From: Prosthecobacter sp.
Lineage (GTDB): Bacteria; Verrucomicrobiota; Verrucomicrobiia; Verrucomicrobiales; Verrucomicrobiaceae
Direction of reading: 5' to 3'
Assembly (NCBI RefSeq): GCF_014879935.1
Contig: NZ_JACSRD010000146.1
Span: 62,001-126,000 of the forward strand
Length of the DNA: 64,000 nucleotides
In this document: piece after piece, positions 47,353-58,099 of the stretch
Layout of the letters: the number at the start of each line of letters is the position of its first letter
Position numbering within the stretch: position 1 is the stretch's first letter
The notes under the pieces: model-generated
Told to the model about the DNA's origin: nothing
The model's input: only the letters and a program-made list of their open reading frames with translations
Database searches by the model: none
Position numbers and translations under genes: made by a program

Positions 47353-48309
47353 ATGATCATGATCCGATTGCTGCTGATTCTCCTCACCACCTCGTTGTCC
47401 GCCCAGGACGCGCTCACCGGCCAATGGTCGCTCGATCTGCCCAAGGATGAGAAAGGCTGGCTCTCCGTCGAGCAGGACAAGGTCGAACTCATGTGGGGCG
47501 TCGGTTCGGCGAGGCCGCTGGACTCGTTCGAGCGGCAAAACGGCACGCTGAGCTTCGACAAGGCCATCAAACGACCGCTCGCGCCGAAGGAGGAGCCTGC
47601 GGTGAAGTATCGCATCACGATGACGGCGGAAGGCGAAGCAATGCGTGGATCAATGCAGCCTGAAAACGGCCTCGCAGTCGTCTTTTCCGGCAAAAAGCAG
47701 CCACCGATGCCTCCGCCGCCTGATTTGTCGAAGGTCGTGTTTGGCGAACCCATCACGCTCTTCAACGGACGTGATCTCACGGGCTGGCGTGTCAGCAATC
47801 CGGCCAAAAAGAACGGCTGGAGCGCGCGTGACGGCTTTTTGACCAACGACACACCGAAGACGGACTTCAGCGCCTATGGCGAGCACACGAACCTGCGCAC
47901 CGAGGCCGAGTTTGAGGACTTCCAGCTTCACATTGAGTATCGCCTGCCGCCCGAGACCGGTGGGAACAGCGGCATCTACCTGCGCGGCATGTATGAAGTG
48001 CAGGTGACGCATCGCGACAGCAAGATGCAGGGCATCAACGGTCCTGGTGCGGTCTTTGGCCGCATCACACCGACGCACAACGCGGGCAAACCGGCAGGCG
48101 AGTGGGATGTGCTCGACATCACGCTTGTAGATCGTCACGTCACCGTCGTGCTCAATGGCGACAAGGTCATCGACAACCAGCCTGTTCCCGGCTGCACCGG
48201 CGGCGCGTTGAAGAGTGATGTCACCCAACCCGGCCCCATCTACTTGCAAGGCGACCACACCAGCGTGCAATATCGCAACCTCATTCTTCGTCCCGCCCGC
48301 CAGCCATGA
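47353..48309 (+). CDS. DUF1080 / 3-keto-disaccharide hydrolase domain protein
   Basis: [33 protein letters not shown]...[38 protein letters not shown]...[38 protein letters not shown]. Confidence 0.92.
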   Translation: MIMIRLLLILLTTSLSAQDALTGQWSLDLPKDEKGWLSVEQDKVELMWGVGSARPLDSFERQNGTLSFDKAIKRPLAPKEEPAVKYRITMTAEGEAMRGSMQPENGLAVVFSGKKQPPMPPPPDLSKVVFGEPITLFNGRDLTGWRVSNPAKKNGWSARDGFLTNDTPKTDFSAYGEHTNLRTEAEFEDFQLHIEYRLPPETGGNSGIYLRGMYEVQVTHRDSKMQGINGPGAVFGRITPTHNAGKPAGEWDVLDITLVDRHVTVVLNGDKVIDNQPVPGCTGGALKSDVTQPGPIYLQGDHTSVQYRNLILRPARQP

Positions 48310-49178
48310 AATCTCTTCTCTGCCTTCTCCTTCTCTCTGCGGTGTCATCTTTTGCCGCCGATGTTGAAGCACTCAAGAAACTCGGCGCGAAGGTCACGGA
48401 AACCGGTGGTGTCGTCACGCAGGTGCAGGTGAAGTGCGATGCGTTCACCGAGGCGGATTTCAAAACGCTCGGAAGCTTCACGACGATCAAGGATCTCTCG
48501 ATCAGCGGCAAAACGATCACCGACAGCACGATCGCGTTGCTCACCGGGCTCACGGAGCTCGAACGACTCAGCACCGACGGCATCCAGCTCACCGACGCGG
48601 GCTACAAGCACTTTGCCGCGTTTCAGAAGCTCAAGACGCTCGCGTTTTTCCATCCCGCGTTTCGCTCGAAGGACTTCACCGGCAGCGGATTGATTGAATT
48701 GAAGGCACTGCCAAAGCTGGAGAATCTGACCTTCGCCGGATCGACGGCCGGGGATGTCGCGCTGGAGGCCATCGGGCAGCTCACGCAGTTGAAAGGGTTC
48801 CGCACCTGGCACACGGCGCAGACACAGGCGGGCAATGCGCATCTCGCAAAGCTGTCTCTGACCTCGCTCCGCATGGGCCAGCGTTTGCCCGAATGGGGCA
48901 AGGATTCGCCCGCGAGCTTCGATGAATCGACGATGGAGGTGATCGCGCAGATCAAGACGCTCGAATCCCTCGAACTCACCGAGGCGCGTCTCAGCGCGAA
49001 GATCATTCCGCAGCTCAAATCGCTGCCGAAGCTGACCAAACTCAAGATCGAGACCGTGGACATCTTTGAAGCCGATGTGGAGGCGATCAAGGCGGCGCTG
49101 CCGAACTGCAAAGTCGATTTCAAACCGATGACCGAGGCCGAGAAGGAGGCCCTTCTTGCGAAGAAGCTGCGGCTTTGA
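48306..49178 (+). CDS. Leucine-rich-repeat-like exported protein
   Basis: Signal peptide [19 protein letters not shown]; repeats like [74 protein letters not shown] overlap with the DUF1080 gene. Confidence 0.82.
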   Translation: MKSLLCLLLLSAVSSFAADVEALKKLGAKVTETGGVVTQVQVKCDAFTEADFKTLGSFTTIKDLSISGKTITDSTIALLTGLTELERLSTDGIQLTDAGYKHFAAFQKLKTLAFFHPAFRSKDFTGSGLIELKALPKLENLTFAGSTAGDVALEAIGQLTQLKGFRTWHTAQTQAGNAHLAKLSLTSLRMGQRLPEWGKDSPASFDESTMEVIAQIKTLESLELTEARLSAKIIPQLKSLPKLTKLKIETVDIFEADVEAIKAALPNCKVDFKPMTEAEKEALLAKKLRL

Positions 49179-51320
49179 TCAGGCTGGTAGTCTGACGTTC
49201 GCGATCAAGGTGGTGCCGCCTGTGGGCTTGCTTTGGATCGTGAGACTGCCACCGAGGCGTTTCATGCGCTCCTTCATGCCCTGGACGCCGAAGTGGCCCT
49301 GCTGAATGCCAGGAACGGTGTCGGGATCGAAGCCGCGGCCGTCATCATGGATGGCCAGGGTGACGACGGTGTCCTGACAGGAGAGTTTCAGGGTGATGTG
49401 CTTCGGCTGGGCGTGCTTCAGGGCATTGGTGATGGCCTCCTGGGCGATGAGCAGCAGGTTCCCGGCGATGTCGTCGGGGACGTGCGGCAGCGAGCATTCG
49501 CCTGCGACCGTGATCCGGGTGGCGATGCCGAGAGAGCGGTCGTCGGCGATGCGTTGGAGCGCGGCGGCGAGGCTGCCGCCTTCGAGCAGGTGCGTGCGGA
49601 GGTTGAAAACGCTGCGCTGCACATCCTCGCGGCTGCGGGCGAGGAGCTGGCGTGCGAGATCGAGGTGATAGGCGCTTTTTTCCGGCTGCCCGACACGCAG
49701 ATCATCCGCGGCCTCGAGCTGCATGGCCATGCCGGTGAGGGTTTGGGCCATCGTGTCATGCAGATCGGCGGCGAGACGCGTGCGCTCGCGTTGAACGGCT
49801 AGAAACTCGACCTCCGCATCGCGTCGTGCGCGGGTTTCCTCGGCAAGCTGGCGGCTGCGGACGTTGACGAGATGGCGCAGCACGCGCACCCAAATCAAAG
49901 CGAGCAGCAGAATGACCAGCGTGATGCCGAGGGCGATGGCGAGGCGGCGCACGTTCCACCACGGTGCCGCGGCGATGACACGCACATCACCGGCATTGCG
50001 CAGCAGGAGTTCGATCGCGGTGGGGCTGAATCCCTTGTCCGGCACGAGGCGCTCGCGCTGGAAAGTCGTGCGGCAGACGCCGGTGATGGACAGTTCGGCT
50101 CCGGTCAGGAGCGCATCGAGCGTGCCATGGGGGTGTGCCTCCGGCAGGCTGGCGCGGATGAGTTCGCCATCGCACTCGAAGAACAGGTGGACGGGGTTCC
50201 CGGCCACATGCTGGAGGCTGATCATGCGGCCGCGCAGCGTGACGAGGCGGCCGTCGTAGTCCTCGACATACGAGCCGCTGCGGCCGAGGCGCACGCCGCG
50301 GATTTGCGCCAGGGTGGCCGGCGCTGGTGGCGGCGGTGTGCCGGATGACTTCACCCGCAGCAGCGCCTCCTCCATTTCAGCGTAGTAGTGGGGCGTGGCG
50401 ATGAACCCTGCCGCCTCAATGACGGAACCCAGCGCGAAGGCGTCTTCCTGCCGTGTCTGCACACGGACACCGCGACTGCCATGCTGCAGGTAGAGAAACC
50501 GGCCGGGCTCGATGTAGGTGAGCACACCCGTGATGCGCCGCAGATGCAGCGGATCGAACGAGGCGTGGAAGCCGGAGATTTTTTCCAGCGGCACCAGCGG
50601 CGCGGAGAATGGATCGGCGATGCCGGGTTTGAGGATCGCGATGTCGGAGGAGTCGGTGGACTGGATGCGCACGCCGACGAGTTCGCCGCGGGAGTTGAAG
50701 CTGGGGCCGCAGACGCCGGTGACTTTCACCTCGGCGTCGAGGTAGCGTTCAGGCCGGGTGTCTGTGCCAAGATCGAAGTGCCAGAAGAAGGCGCGGCCGC
50801 CGAGGGTGGAAAGGGTGAATTGGAGCACGGGTTCGTCGCGGTAGGTTCTGGCCCTCTCGACGACTTGCACGACTCCGGAGAGCGAGACGCGCTGGCTGTC
50901 GTGAAATCCGGTGTTCAGCTCCGCCAGAGTCACGGGAACGGCGGGCGGCAGCGCACGCCGGCCGATGATGCGGGCGCGTTGCGGCCAGATGGTGGAGGCA
51001 AAGTGCCCCAGGCCGCTCACACCGGTGATTTCGATGACATCGCCCACGTTCATGGCAGGAAGCGGCTGCTGGAGGAACTTCAGCTTCACATCCTCGTTGG
51101 TCGAAACCCACACCCCGGCATCATCGTGCACGACGAAACCGTTCCCGCCGGCGTCGATCCGGGTCACCACGCCCGTCACTTCCACGGGAATGGCCGTGGC
51201 GGCCTCCTCGCGGGTGAGCAGGCGGATTTCGGAGCAACTGCGCAGGACCTGCGGGGCCGTCTGGGCCACGACCGGACCGCAAAAGCCCAGGATGGCGCAG
51301 ACGATGACGCGGGGTGACAT
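49179..51320 (-). CDS. Membrane sensor histidine kinase (HisKA_3 family) with large extracytoplasmic beta-rich sensor region
   Basis: Signal peptide, TM LAIALGITLVILLLALIWVRVL, H-box RTRLAADLHDTMAQTLTGMAMQLEAADDL, N-box LLIAQEAITNALKHAQPKH, G-box IHDDGRGFDPD. Confidence 0.92.
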   Translation of the reverse strand: MSPRVIVCAILGFCGPVVAQTAPQVLRSCSEIRLLTREEAATAIPVEVTGVVTRIDAGGNGFVVHDDAGVWVSTNEDVKLKFLQQPLPAMNVGDVIEITGVSGLGHFASTIWPQRARIIGRRALPPAVPVTLAELNTGFHDSQRVSLSGVVQVVERARTYRDEPVLQFTLSTLGGRAFFWHFDLGTDTRPERYLDAEVKVTGVCGPSFNSRGELVGVRIQSTDSSDIAILKPGIADPFSAPLVPLEKISGFHASFDPLHLRRITGVLTYIEPGRFLYLQHGSRGVRVQTRQEDAFALGSVIEAAGFIATPHYYAEMEEALLRVKSSGTPPPPAPATLAQIRGVRLGRSGSYVEDYDGRLVTLRGRMISLQHVAGNPVHLFFECDGELIRASLPEAHPHGTLDALLTGAELSITGVCRTTFQRERLVPDKGFSPTAIELLLRNAGDVRVIAAAPWWNVRRLAIALGITLVILLLALIWVRVLRHLVNVRSRQLAEETRARRDAEVEFLAVQRERTRLAADLHDTMAQTLTGMAMQLEAADDLRVGQPEKSAYHLDLARQLLARSREDVQRSVFNLRTHLLEGGSLAAALQRIADDRSLGIATRITVAGECSLPHVPDDIAGNLLLIAQEAITNALKHAQPKHITLKLSCQDTVVTLAIHDDGRGFDPDTVPGIQQGHFGVQGMKERMKRLGGSLTIQSKPTGGTTLIANVRLPA

Positions 51321-51368
51321 GCGCGGCGAGCCTAGAGTGCGCGGCTGTGGGTGGCAAGGAGCAGCCAT

Positions 51369-51386
51369 ATCGCCGGATCGGGCAAT
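51369..51386 (+). promoter_or_regulatory. Repeated motif copy 1: ATCGCCGGATCGGGCAAT
   Basis: Kinase/regulator divergent intergenic region; matches consensus ATMGCC-NNN-TCGGGYAAW shared with 52053 and 52069. Confidence 0.5.
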
Positions 51387-51423
51387 GGAAGGCGCCGCGG
51401 TTTGATGGTATCACAGCGAACTC

Positions 51424-52056
51424 ATGCCTCCGCGAACTGCCATCCGAATCATGCTGGTGGACGATCATTCCATCGTCCGCATGGGACTGGTGACGCTGCT
51501 TTCGAGCGAGCAGGATCTGCTCGTCGTGGCCGAGGCGGATGACGGGATGCAGGCGGTGAAACTGCACGCCGAGGCGCGGCCGGATGTGACGCTGCTGGAT
51601 CTGCGGATGCCGGGCGGCATCGACGGCATAGAGACGCTGAAACGAGTTCGCGAGCAATCCCCCGAGGCGAAGGTGATCGTGCTGACGACCTCGGAGTTCG
51701 ACGAGGACGTTCTGAGGTCGGTGGAGGGCGGTGCGGCGGGTTATTTGTCGAAAAACGTGAGCCGTGCCGACTTGGCGGCGGCGATTCGTCAGGTGCACGG
51801 CGGTGGGAGCTGCCTGCCCGCGCGGCTGGCGCAGCGCATGGATGAGTGGGCACAGCGGCGGCAGCTCACGGGGCGCGAGCTCGAGGTGCTGGAGTTCATG
51901 CGCCGGGGGCTTTCGAACCGGGACATCGGAAGGGCGCTGGAAATCAGCGAGCACACGGCCAAGGCCCACGTCTGCGCCATTTTGGGCAAGCTGGGCGCGG
52001 CAGACCGGGCCGAGGCGGTGAACATCGCCTTCGAACGCGGGCTGGTGCGGGCATAG
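51424..52056 (+). CDS. NarL/FixJ family response regulator (LuxR-type HTH)
   Basis: IRIMLVDDHSIVRMGLVTLLSSEQDLLVVAEADDG...DVTLLDLRMPGGIDGIETL...VLTTSEFDEDVLRSVEGGAAGYLSKNV; HTH LTGRELEVLEFMRRGLSNRDIGRALEISEHTAKAHVCAILGKLGAADRAEAV. Confidence 0.94.
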   Translation: MPPRTAIRIMLVDDHSIVRMGLVTLLSSEQDLLVVAEADDGMQAVKLHAEARPDVTLLDLRMPGGIDGIETLKRVREQSPEAKVIVLTTSEFDEDVLRSVEGGAAGYLSKNVSRADLAAAIRQVHGGGSCLPARLAQRMDEWAQRRQLTGRELEVLEFMRRGLSNRDIGRALEISEHTAKAHVCAILGKLGAADRAEAVNIAFERGLVRA

Positions 52057-52086
52057 CCAGATCGGGTAATAGCCGTTTCGGGCAAA
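52053..52086 (+). promoter_or_regulatory. Repeated motif copies 2 and 3 upstream of the adhesin gene (ATAGCCAGATCGGGTAAT, ATAGCCGTTTCGGGCAAA)
   Basis: Copy 2 at 52053-52070 (overlaps the regulator stop codon), copy 3 at 52069-52086; 16-bp spacing; 19 bp before the 52105 start. Confidence 0.5.
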
Positions 52087-52104
52087 AATGGTCAGGATGG
52101 CCGG

Positions 52105-55100
52105 ATGCGCGCTTCCAACCTCACGCGGGTGCACTCGTTTCGTGCCCTTTTCCGGCTTCGGATCCTCGGCCTGCTGCTGTGCTGTGCCGATGCCGGAGCG
52201 GCGACGCTGGTCTGGAACGGCGGAGGCGGTGACGATCTGTGGTCCACGGCGGCGAACTGGTCCGGAACCGCGTTCACGGCCGGTGATGTGCTGCAGTTTG
52301 GCGGCAGCACGCGGCTGGCACCGGTGAACGATCTGGCGGCGGACACGATCATCGGAGGCATCACGTTTCTGAACGACACGAATCCGAATGTCTCGGCCTT
52401 CACGCTCAGCGGAAACCGCGTCACGCTGGGCGGTGACATCGCGACCAGCGCGGGAGCCGGTCCCACCTTCAACGCGACGATCACCGACACGATCGGGTTG
52501 GATCTTCTGCTCAATGCCACGCGAACGATCACCGTGGCCAACAGCGGTGACAAGACACACAACCTGACGATCAGCGGCAGCGTCAGTGACGGCGGTCTTG
52601 GCCACGGATTGACCATCGCGGGCGGAGCCCGGCTGACGCTGGCAGGCGCGAACACTTACAGCGGCGGCACCACGCTCGGCGGCACGGCGGTGGTGGTGCT
52701 CAGTCATGCGAATGCCTTGCCCGGCGGCATCGGCGCGGCGGGCGGCCTGAGCGGGCTGACCTTCGCAGGCGGCATCCTCGGCCTTGGCGCGGGCGATTTC
52801 ACCCGTGGCCTCGGCACGGGCGCGGATCAGGTGCAGTGGACGGGAGCGGGCGGTTTTGCCGCTTTCGGCGCGGATCGTGGGGTAAACATCGGCGGTGCCG
52901 GAGAGACGATGGTGTGGGGCGCGGGCGGCTTCGTGCCTGCGGGCAGCGCCCTGCTGTTCGGCTATGGGAACGGCAGCGACACGCAGGATTCCTCGCACAC
53001 GGTCGATTTCCAGAACCCGATCGATCTGAACGGCGGCACGCGGACCATCACTGTGAACGATGGCAACTCGGGCACCACATCGCTGATCGATGCCGCGCTG
53101 AGCGGAGGCGTCATCAGCGGCACAGGCACCGGCTCACTGATCAAAAACGGCTCCGGCACGCTGAGCCTCACCGCCGCAGGCACCTACACCGGCCAGACTT
53201 TTGTGAATGGCGGCGTCTTGGTGCTGAATCATGTGAACGCGCTGCCCGGCGGCGTCGCAGTCACGGGCGGCACCAGCAATCTGCGCATCGGCGGCGGTGG
53301 TGTGGCGGGCCTCGGCACGGGGAATCTGACTCGGGCGCTCGGCACCGGAGTGGATCAGGTGCAGTGGACCGGCGGCGGTGGTTTTGCCGCGTTCAACGCA
53401 GATCGCATCGTGAACCTCGGCGGCGCGGGTGACACCGTGATCTGGGGGAGCGGCAGTTTCGTGCCGAACGGCTCCTCTCTCTATCTCGGAGCAACGTCCG
53501 CCACCCATACGATCGATTTCCAGAATCCCATCGACCTCGGTTCCGCTGTGCGGACGCTGGAGATCGCCAACGCCGCCGCAGTGAACCTCGACGCCATCAT
53601 CAGCGGTGCCATCGGCGGTTCCGGCGGCCTGACGAAGAACGGCGATGGCACCCTGCTGCTGCAGGCCACGGACAGCAGCTACACGGGGCAGACTTATCTC
53701 GCCGTGAATGTCACCATGATCACCAAGATGGCCGACTACGGCCAGAACAGCTCCATCGGCCAGGGCGAGGCTGGGGTGCCGGTCCTGATTAGCACCCAGT
53801 TCCGCATGGGGACGCTCGAATACATCGGCAGCGGTGACAGCTCCGACCGCAGCTTCCAGCTCGGCACCAGCACCGCGACCCACGGCCAGGGAGGCACGAT
53901 CGCGAACAACGGCACGGGGGCACTGGTCTTCGATGCCCCTGTGTTCAATGTCGCCGTTCCCGGCGTCACCACGGCACGCTCTCTGACGCTGAGCGGCTCA
54001 AACACGGACCTCAACACGATCTCCGGCGTCATTCAGAACACGGACGGCACCACCGGTGTCCTCAGCCTGACCAAGAGCGGCACCGGCACCTGGATTCTCT
54101 CCGGAGCGAACACTTACACCGGCACCACGACCGTGTCAGCCGGTGCGCTGCATCTCAACAGCACCTCCGCCATCGGCACGGGCGGCCTGACTTTGAACAC
54201 GGGATCCATGATCGACAACAGCAGCGGGGCCACGATCACATTGAGCACCCCGAATGTGGTGACGTGGGGCGGGAATTTCGCGTTCGGTGGCACCAACGAC
54301 CTCAGCTTTGCCAACGGCACCACCCTCGCCACCGGCAGCCGTACGATCACGCTGAACGGCACGGGCCGGACGCTCGCATTCGGCCAGCTTTCCATCACGA
54401 ATGCGACCACGATGACCGTGAACGATGCGGGAACGGGGAACAAGCTCGTGCTTGGCGGGCTGGTGCTGGCGGAGAACAACCAGACACGCACGCAAACTTT
54501 CGCCGGCAGCGCTGCCATCGACATCGTCGGCGCGGTGGTGGATGGCACGGGAACAGGCGCGGACGCCCTCAGCTACACCGGCAGCGGCACCCTGAACCTC
54601 GTGGCAAACAACACCTACACCGGTGCCACGACGCTGAACAACACCGCAGGCACGCTCATTCTCGGCGGATCGAGCACCACCTCGCTGGTCACTCTTTCGG
54701 CAGGCACGCTGCACATCAATCATGCCGCCGCCATCGGCAGCGGCACGCTGGACATCAACGCTGGTGCCATCGACAACACGAGCGGGGCCGACATCGTGGT
54801 CGCCACGGCCAATCTGGTCACGCTGGACGGCAATTTCTCCTTCGGCGGCACGAACAGCCTCAGTTTCATCAATGGAACCGCCAGCGCCGGCGGCAGCCGC
54901 ACGGTCACGCTGAATGGCACGGGACGCACGCTCAGCTTCGGCCAGCTCAGTTTCACCAATTCCACCGTTCTCACAGTGACCGACGCCGGCACGGGCAACA
55001 AGCTGGTGCTGGGCGGAGTGGTGCTGGCGGAAAACAACCAGGCGCGCACGCAGACCTTCGCAGGCAACGCCGCCATCGACATCACCGGCCCGATTGTCGA

Positions 55101-58049
55101 TGGTCCGGGCACGGGCGCGGACAATCTCACCTACACCGGCAACAACGTGCTCACGCTCTCCGCAGCGAACACCTACACCGGCACCACCACCGTCAACACG
55201 GCCGCCGGCACCTTGCGTGTGACCTCCAGCAGCAGCCTCAGCACCGCCAGTCTGGTCGTGGTGCAGGGCTTGCTCGAGCTGAATCAAGCGGCGCAGACGG
55301 CCAGTCTGCTCACCTTTGGCTCCACCACAAACACCGCCCAGACCGTTGCGGCCACCATCACGCTGGCCAGCGGCACGGTGCTCACCCTCGGCGGCAATCT
55401 GACCGCCAATGACAATGTCAACGGCCAGGCTTCCTTCCTGAGCGGCGGCACGGTCGATTTGAACGGTGTGCGCACGTGGACGGTGGATGATTCCACGGCG
55501 GCCGATGTCGATCTGACCGTCACCTCGGTCATTCAGAACAGCGGAACGCCGGGGACCTTCACCAAGAATGGCCTGGGGCGTCTCGTGCTCTCCGGCGCCA
55601 ACACATTTGCCGATGTCTTTGCCGTGGGGGACGGCGTGGTGCGCATCCAGCATGCCAGCGCCCTGGGCAGCACGGCCGGCGGCACCACGATCAACAGCGG
55701 CGACGCGCTGGAGATTGATGGCGGCATCACCGTCAGCGGCGAGAGCCTGCTCATCGCAGGCGGCGGCCCGTCATCCACGGGAGCGCTGCGCAGCGTCGCG
55801 GGCATCAATGCCTGGACCGGTGCGATCAATCTCGCTGCCGATGCACGCATTCATGCCGATGCCGGCTCAAAGCTCACCGTTTCCGCCATCGTGGCCGGCG
55901 GAACGTTCCGTGATGTCACCTTTGGCGGCGAGGGCGACATCATCGCCAGCGGCCGGATCGGCTCCGGCGATGTCTCTCCGGTGGATCAGGTGCTCAAGGA
56001 CGGCGCTGGAACCTTGACGCTGGAGAATGCCGGCAATGATTTCACGGGCACGCTCACCATCAACAACGGCACCCTCAAGCTGGGCGCGTCGCAGGTCATT
56101 CCCGACGCCGAGAACGTGACAGTCAATCGCGGCACCTTCGAGCTGAATGGCATGACGGAAACCATCGCCGCGCTCACGCTCGGCAGCTCCACCACCACGC
56201 TGGCAGGAGCCACGCCGGGCATCATCGACACGGCCGGGGGCGGTCTTTTGCGCCTGGGAGGCAGTGTGGCTTCCAACGCGGGCTCGGCGGGCTTTGAAAA
56301 CGGCCAGGCGGTCATCTCGGCCGGCCTGGACCTCAACAACGCCTCCCGCACCATCACCGTGGCGGACAATCCCACGCTGGATGTGGAGCTGGTCATCTCC
56401 GGCGTCATCAGCAACAGTGGCGCGACGGCCGCTGGCATCGTCAAAGACGGCGCCGGGACGCTGATCCTCAGCGGAGCGAACACTTACAACAACACCTCGA
56501 CCATCCGCAACGGCACGATGCGCCTCGGTGCCGACGAGGTGCTGCCGAACGGCTTTGGCCTCACGCTGGACCAGCGTGCGGCGGGCACTTCGACACTGGA
56601 CCTCAACGGGCACGTCGAGACCATCGGCGGCACGCTCACGCTCGGTTCGAATTCGACCACGGTGGCCGGTTCCGTGAACCAGATCATCGACAGCGCAGGC
56701 GGTGGCGTCCTGCGGCTCGGCGGCGGCATCACCTACAACACCGGCGCGGCCACCTTTCACAACGCCACCTCGAACATCTCCGCGAACCTCGACGTCAACG
56801 GAGCCACACGCACCTTCACCGTCAACGACAGCACAGTGGCCGCCAACGATGTCGTCATCAGCGGCGTGATCAGCAACAGCGGCGGCAGCGCGGCCGGAAT
56901 CGCGAAGAGCGGCACCGGCACGCTGGTCCTCACAGGCGCGAATTCGTATGATGGAAACACCGCGGTGAATGCCGGCGTCCTGCGTGCGGCGAACAATTCG
57001 GCCCTCGGCACCCTCGGAACCGTCACTCTGGCCAACACCGACGCCGTTCTCGAGCTCGCGCAGGGCGTGACCATCAGCCGTGCCCTCACCGTTTCTGATT
57101 CGGGCAACAACAAGGTCCTGCGCCTCCAGGACGGCGCCACTGCGGCCACTTATGCCGGAAATGTGGGCATCTCCGAGGCCACCGCCGGGAACTTGATGTC
57201 TCCGCCAGTTCTGGCGGCACACTCACGCTCTCAGGCGTCATCAGCGGCACAGCGGCGGCTGGCGTGAGCAAGGAAGGCGCGGGCACGGTGGCTCTTTCCG
57301 GTGCGAACACTTACACAAGCGCCACGAATGTGAACGCGGGCGCGCTGCAGGTCGGTGCCACCGGCGTCGGACAGACGGGCACGGGGGCGCTGTCCGTGGC
57401 CTCGGGCGCGTCACTGCTCGGCACGGGCGTGGTTCGCAGTTCCAGCGTGATCCTGGCCGCCGGCTCGACTTTGACCGCAGGGGACTCCGCCGCCGTTTCC
57501 AGCCACGGCACGCTCGTTTTCACGCCTGCGAGCGCCAGCGGCACCGTGCACGACCTGCAAGGCTCCATCGTCCTGGGCATCACGTCCGCCACCTTGGAGG
57601 ACGGCACCTTTGGCGGTCATGAGGTCGGTTCCATTGGCTATCAGGCCTGGATCGATGCGGTGGCCGGAACGGGCAGCCACGACCTGTTGGTGTTCAACAA
57701 TCCGGCCGCAGGCACCGGCTACACGCTGAACTTTCTCACCACCACCGGCACCTTGCAGGTCGCGCCTTCCTCTTTCACCGCACGCTCAGGTCAGGTCTTC
57801 AATCTGCTCGACTGGAGCGGCATGGTGACCGCCAACTTCACCGGATTCAGCTTCAACAGCGGCTATCTCGTGGGCAATGGTGACGAAGGCGCCGACCTCG
57901 ACCTGCCGGACCTCACCGGCACCGGCCTGTTTTGGGACATGAGCCGTTTCACCCTCTCAGGCAACATCGCCATCGTTCCGGAGCCCTCCCGCATGCTCCT
58001 CATCCTGCTGGGTTTCATGGGGATGATCCTCCGCCGCAGCCGCCGTTGA
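52105..58049 (+). CDS. Autotransporter-associated beta-strand repeat protein with PEP-CTERM signal, interrupted by a frameshift near 57191-57195 (ORFs 52105-57267 and 57264-58049)
   Basis: N-term signal FRALFRLRILGLLLCCADAGAATLVWNGGGGDDLWSTAANWSG; many NTYTGTTTVxxGxL repeats; second ORF continues the same repeats (VSKEGAGTVALSGANTYTSATNVNAGALQVG) and ends IAIVPEPSRMLLILLGFMGMILRRSRR. Confidence 0.85.
52738..53590 (+). repeat. Internal duplication A in the second adhesin (~100-aa unit x2)
   Basis: GLGAGDFTRGLGTGADQVQWTGAGGFAAFGADRGVNIGGAGETMVWGAGGFVPAGS...HTVDFQNPIDL vs GLGTGNLTRALGTGVDQVQWTGGGGFAAFNADRIVNLGGAGDTVIWGSGSFVPNGS...HTIDFQNPIDL. Boundaries approximate. Confidence 0.85.
54148..55200 (+). 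repeat. Internal duplication B in the second adhesin (~170-185-aa unit x2)
   Basis: SRTITLNGTGRTLAFGQLSITNATTMTVNDAGTGNKLVLGGLVLAENNQTRTQTFAGSAAIDIVGAVVDGTGTGADALSYTG vs SRTVTLNGTGRTLSFGQLSFTNSTVLTVTDAGTGNKLVLGGVVLAENNQARTQTFAGNAAIDITGPIVDGPGTGADNLTYTG. Boundaries approximate. Confidence 0.9.
56040..56960 (+). repeat. Internal duplication C in the second adhesin (~155-165-aa unit x2)
   Basis: NGTLKLGASQVIPDAENVTVNRGTFELNGMTETIAALTLGSSTTTLAGATPGIIDTAGGGLLRLGG vs NGTMRLGADEVLPNGFGLTLDQRAAGTSTLDLNGHVETIGGTLTLGSNSTTVAGSVNQIIDSAGGGVLRLGG, both ending VISGVISNSG. Confidence 0.85.
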
Positions 58050-58099
58050 TGAGCAGCCCGGTGCCAGAAACACGATTCGCAGCCGTTCATGGCGGCACC

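Noticed and set aside
54136-57222. Long minus ORFs (505 and 451 aa) opposite the second adhesin
   Set aside because: Antisense shadows of the repeat coding region.
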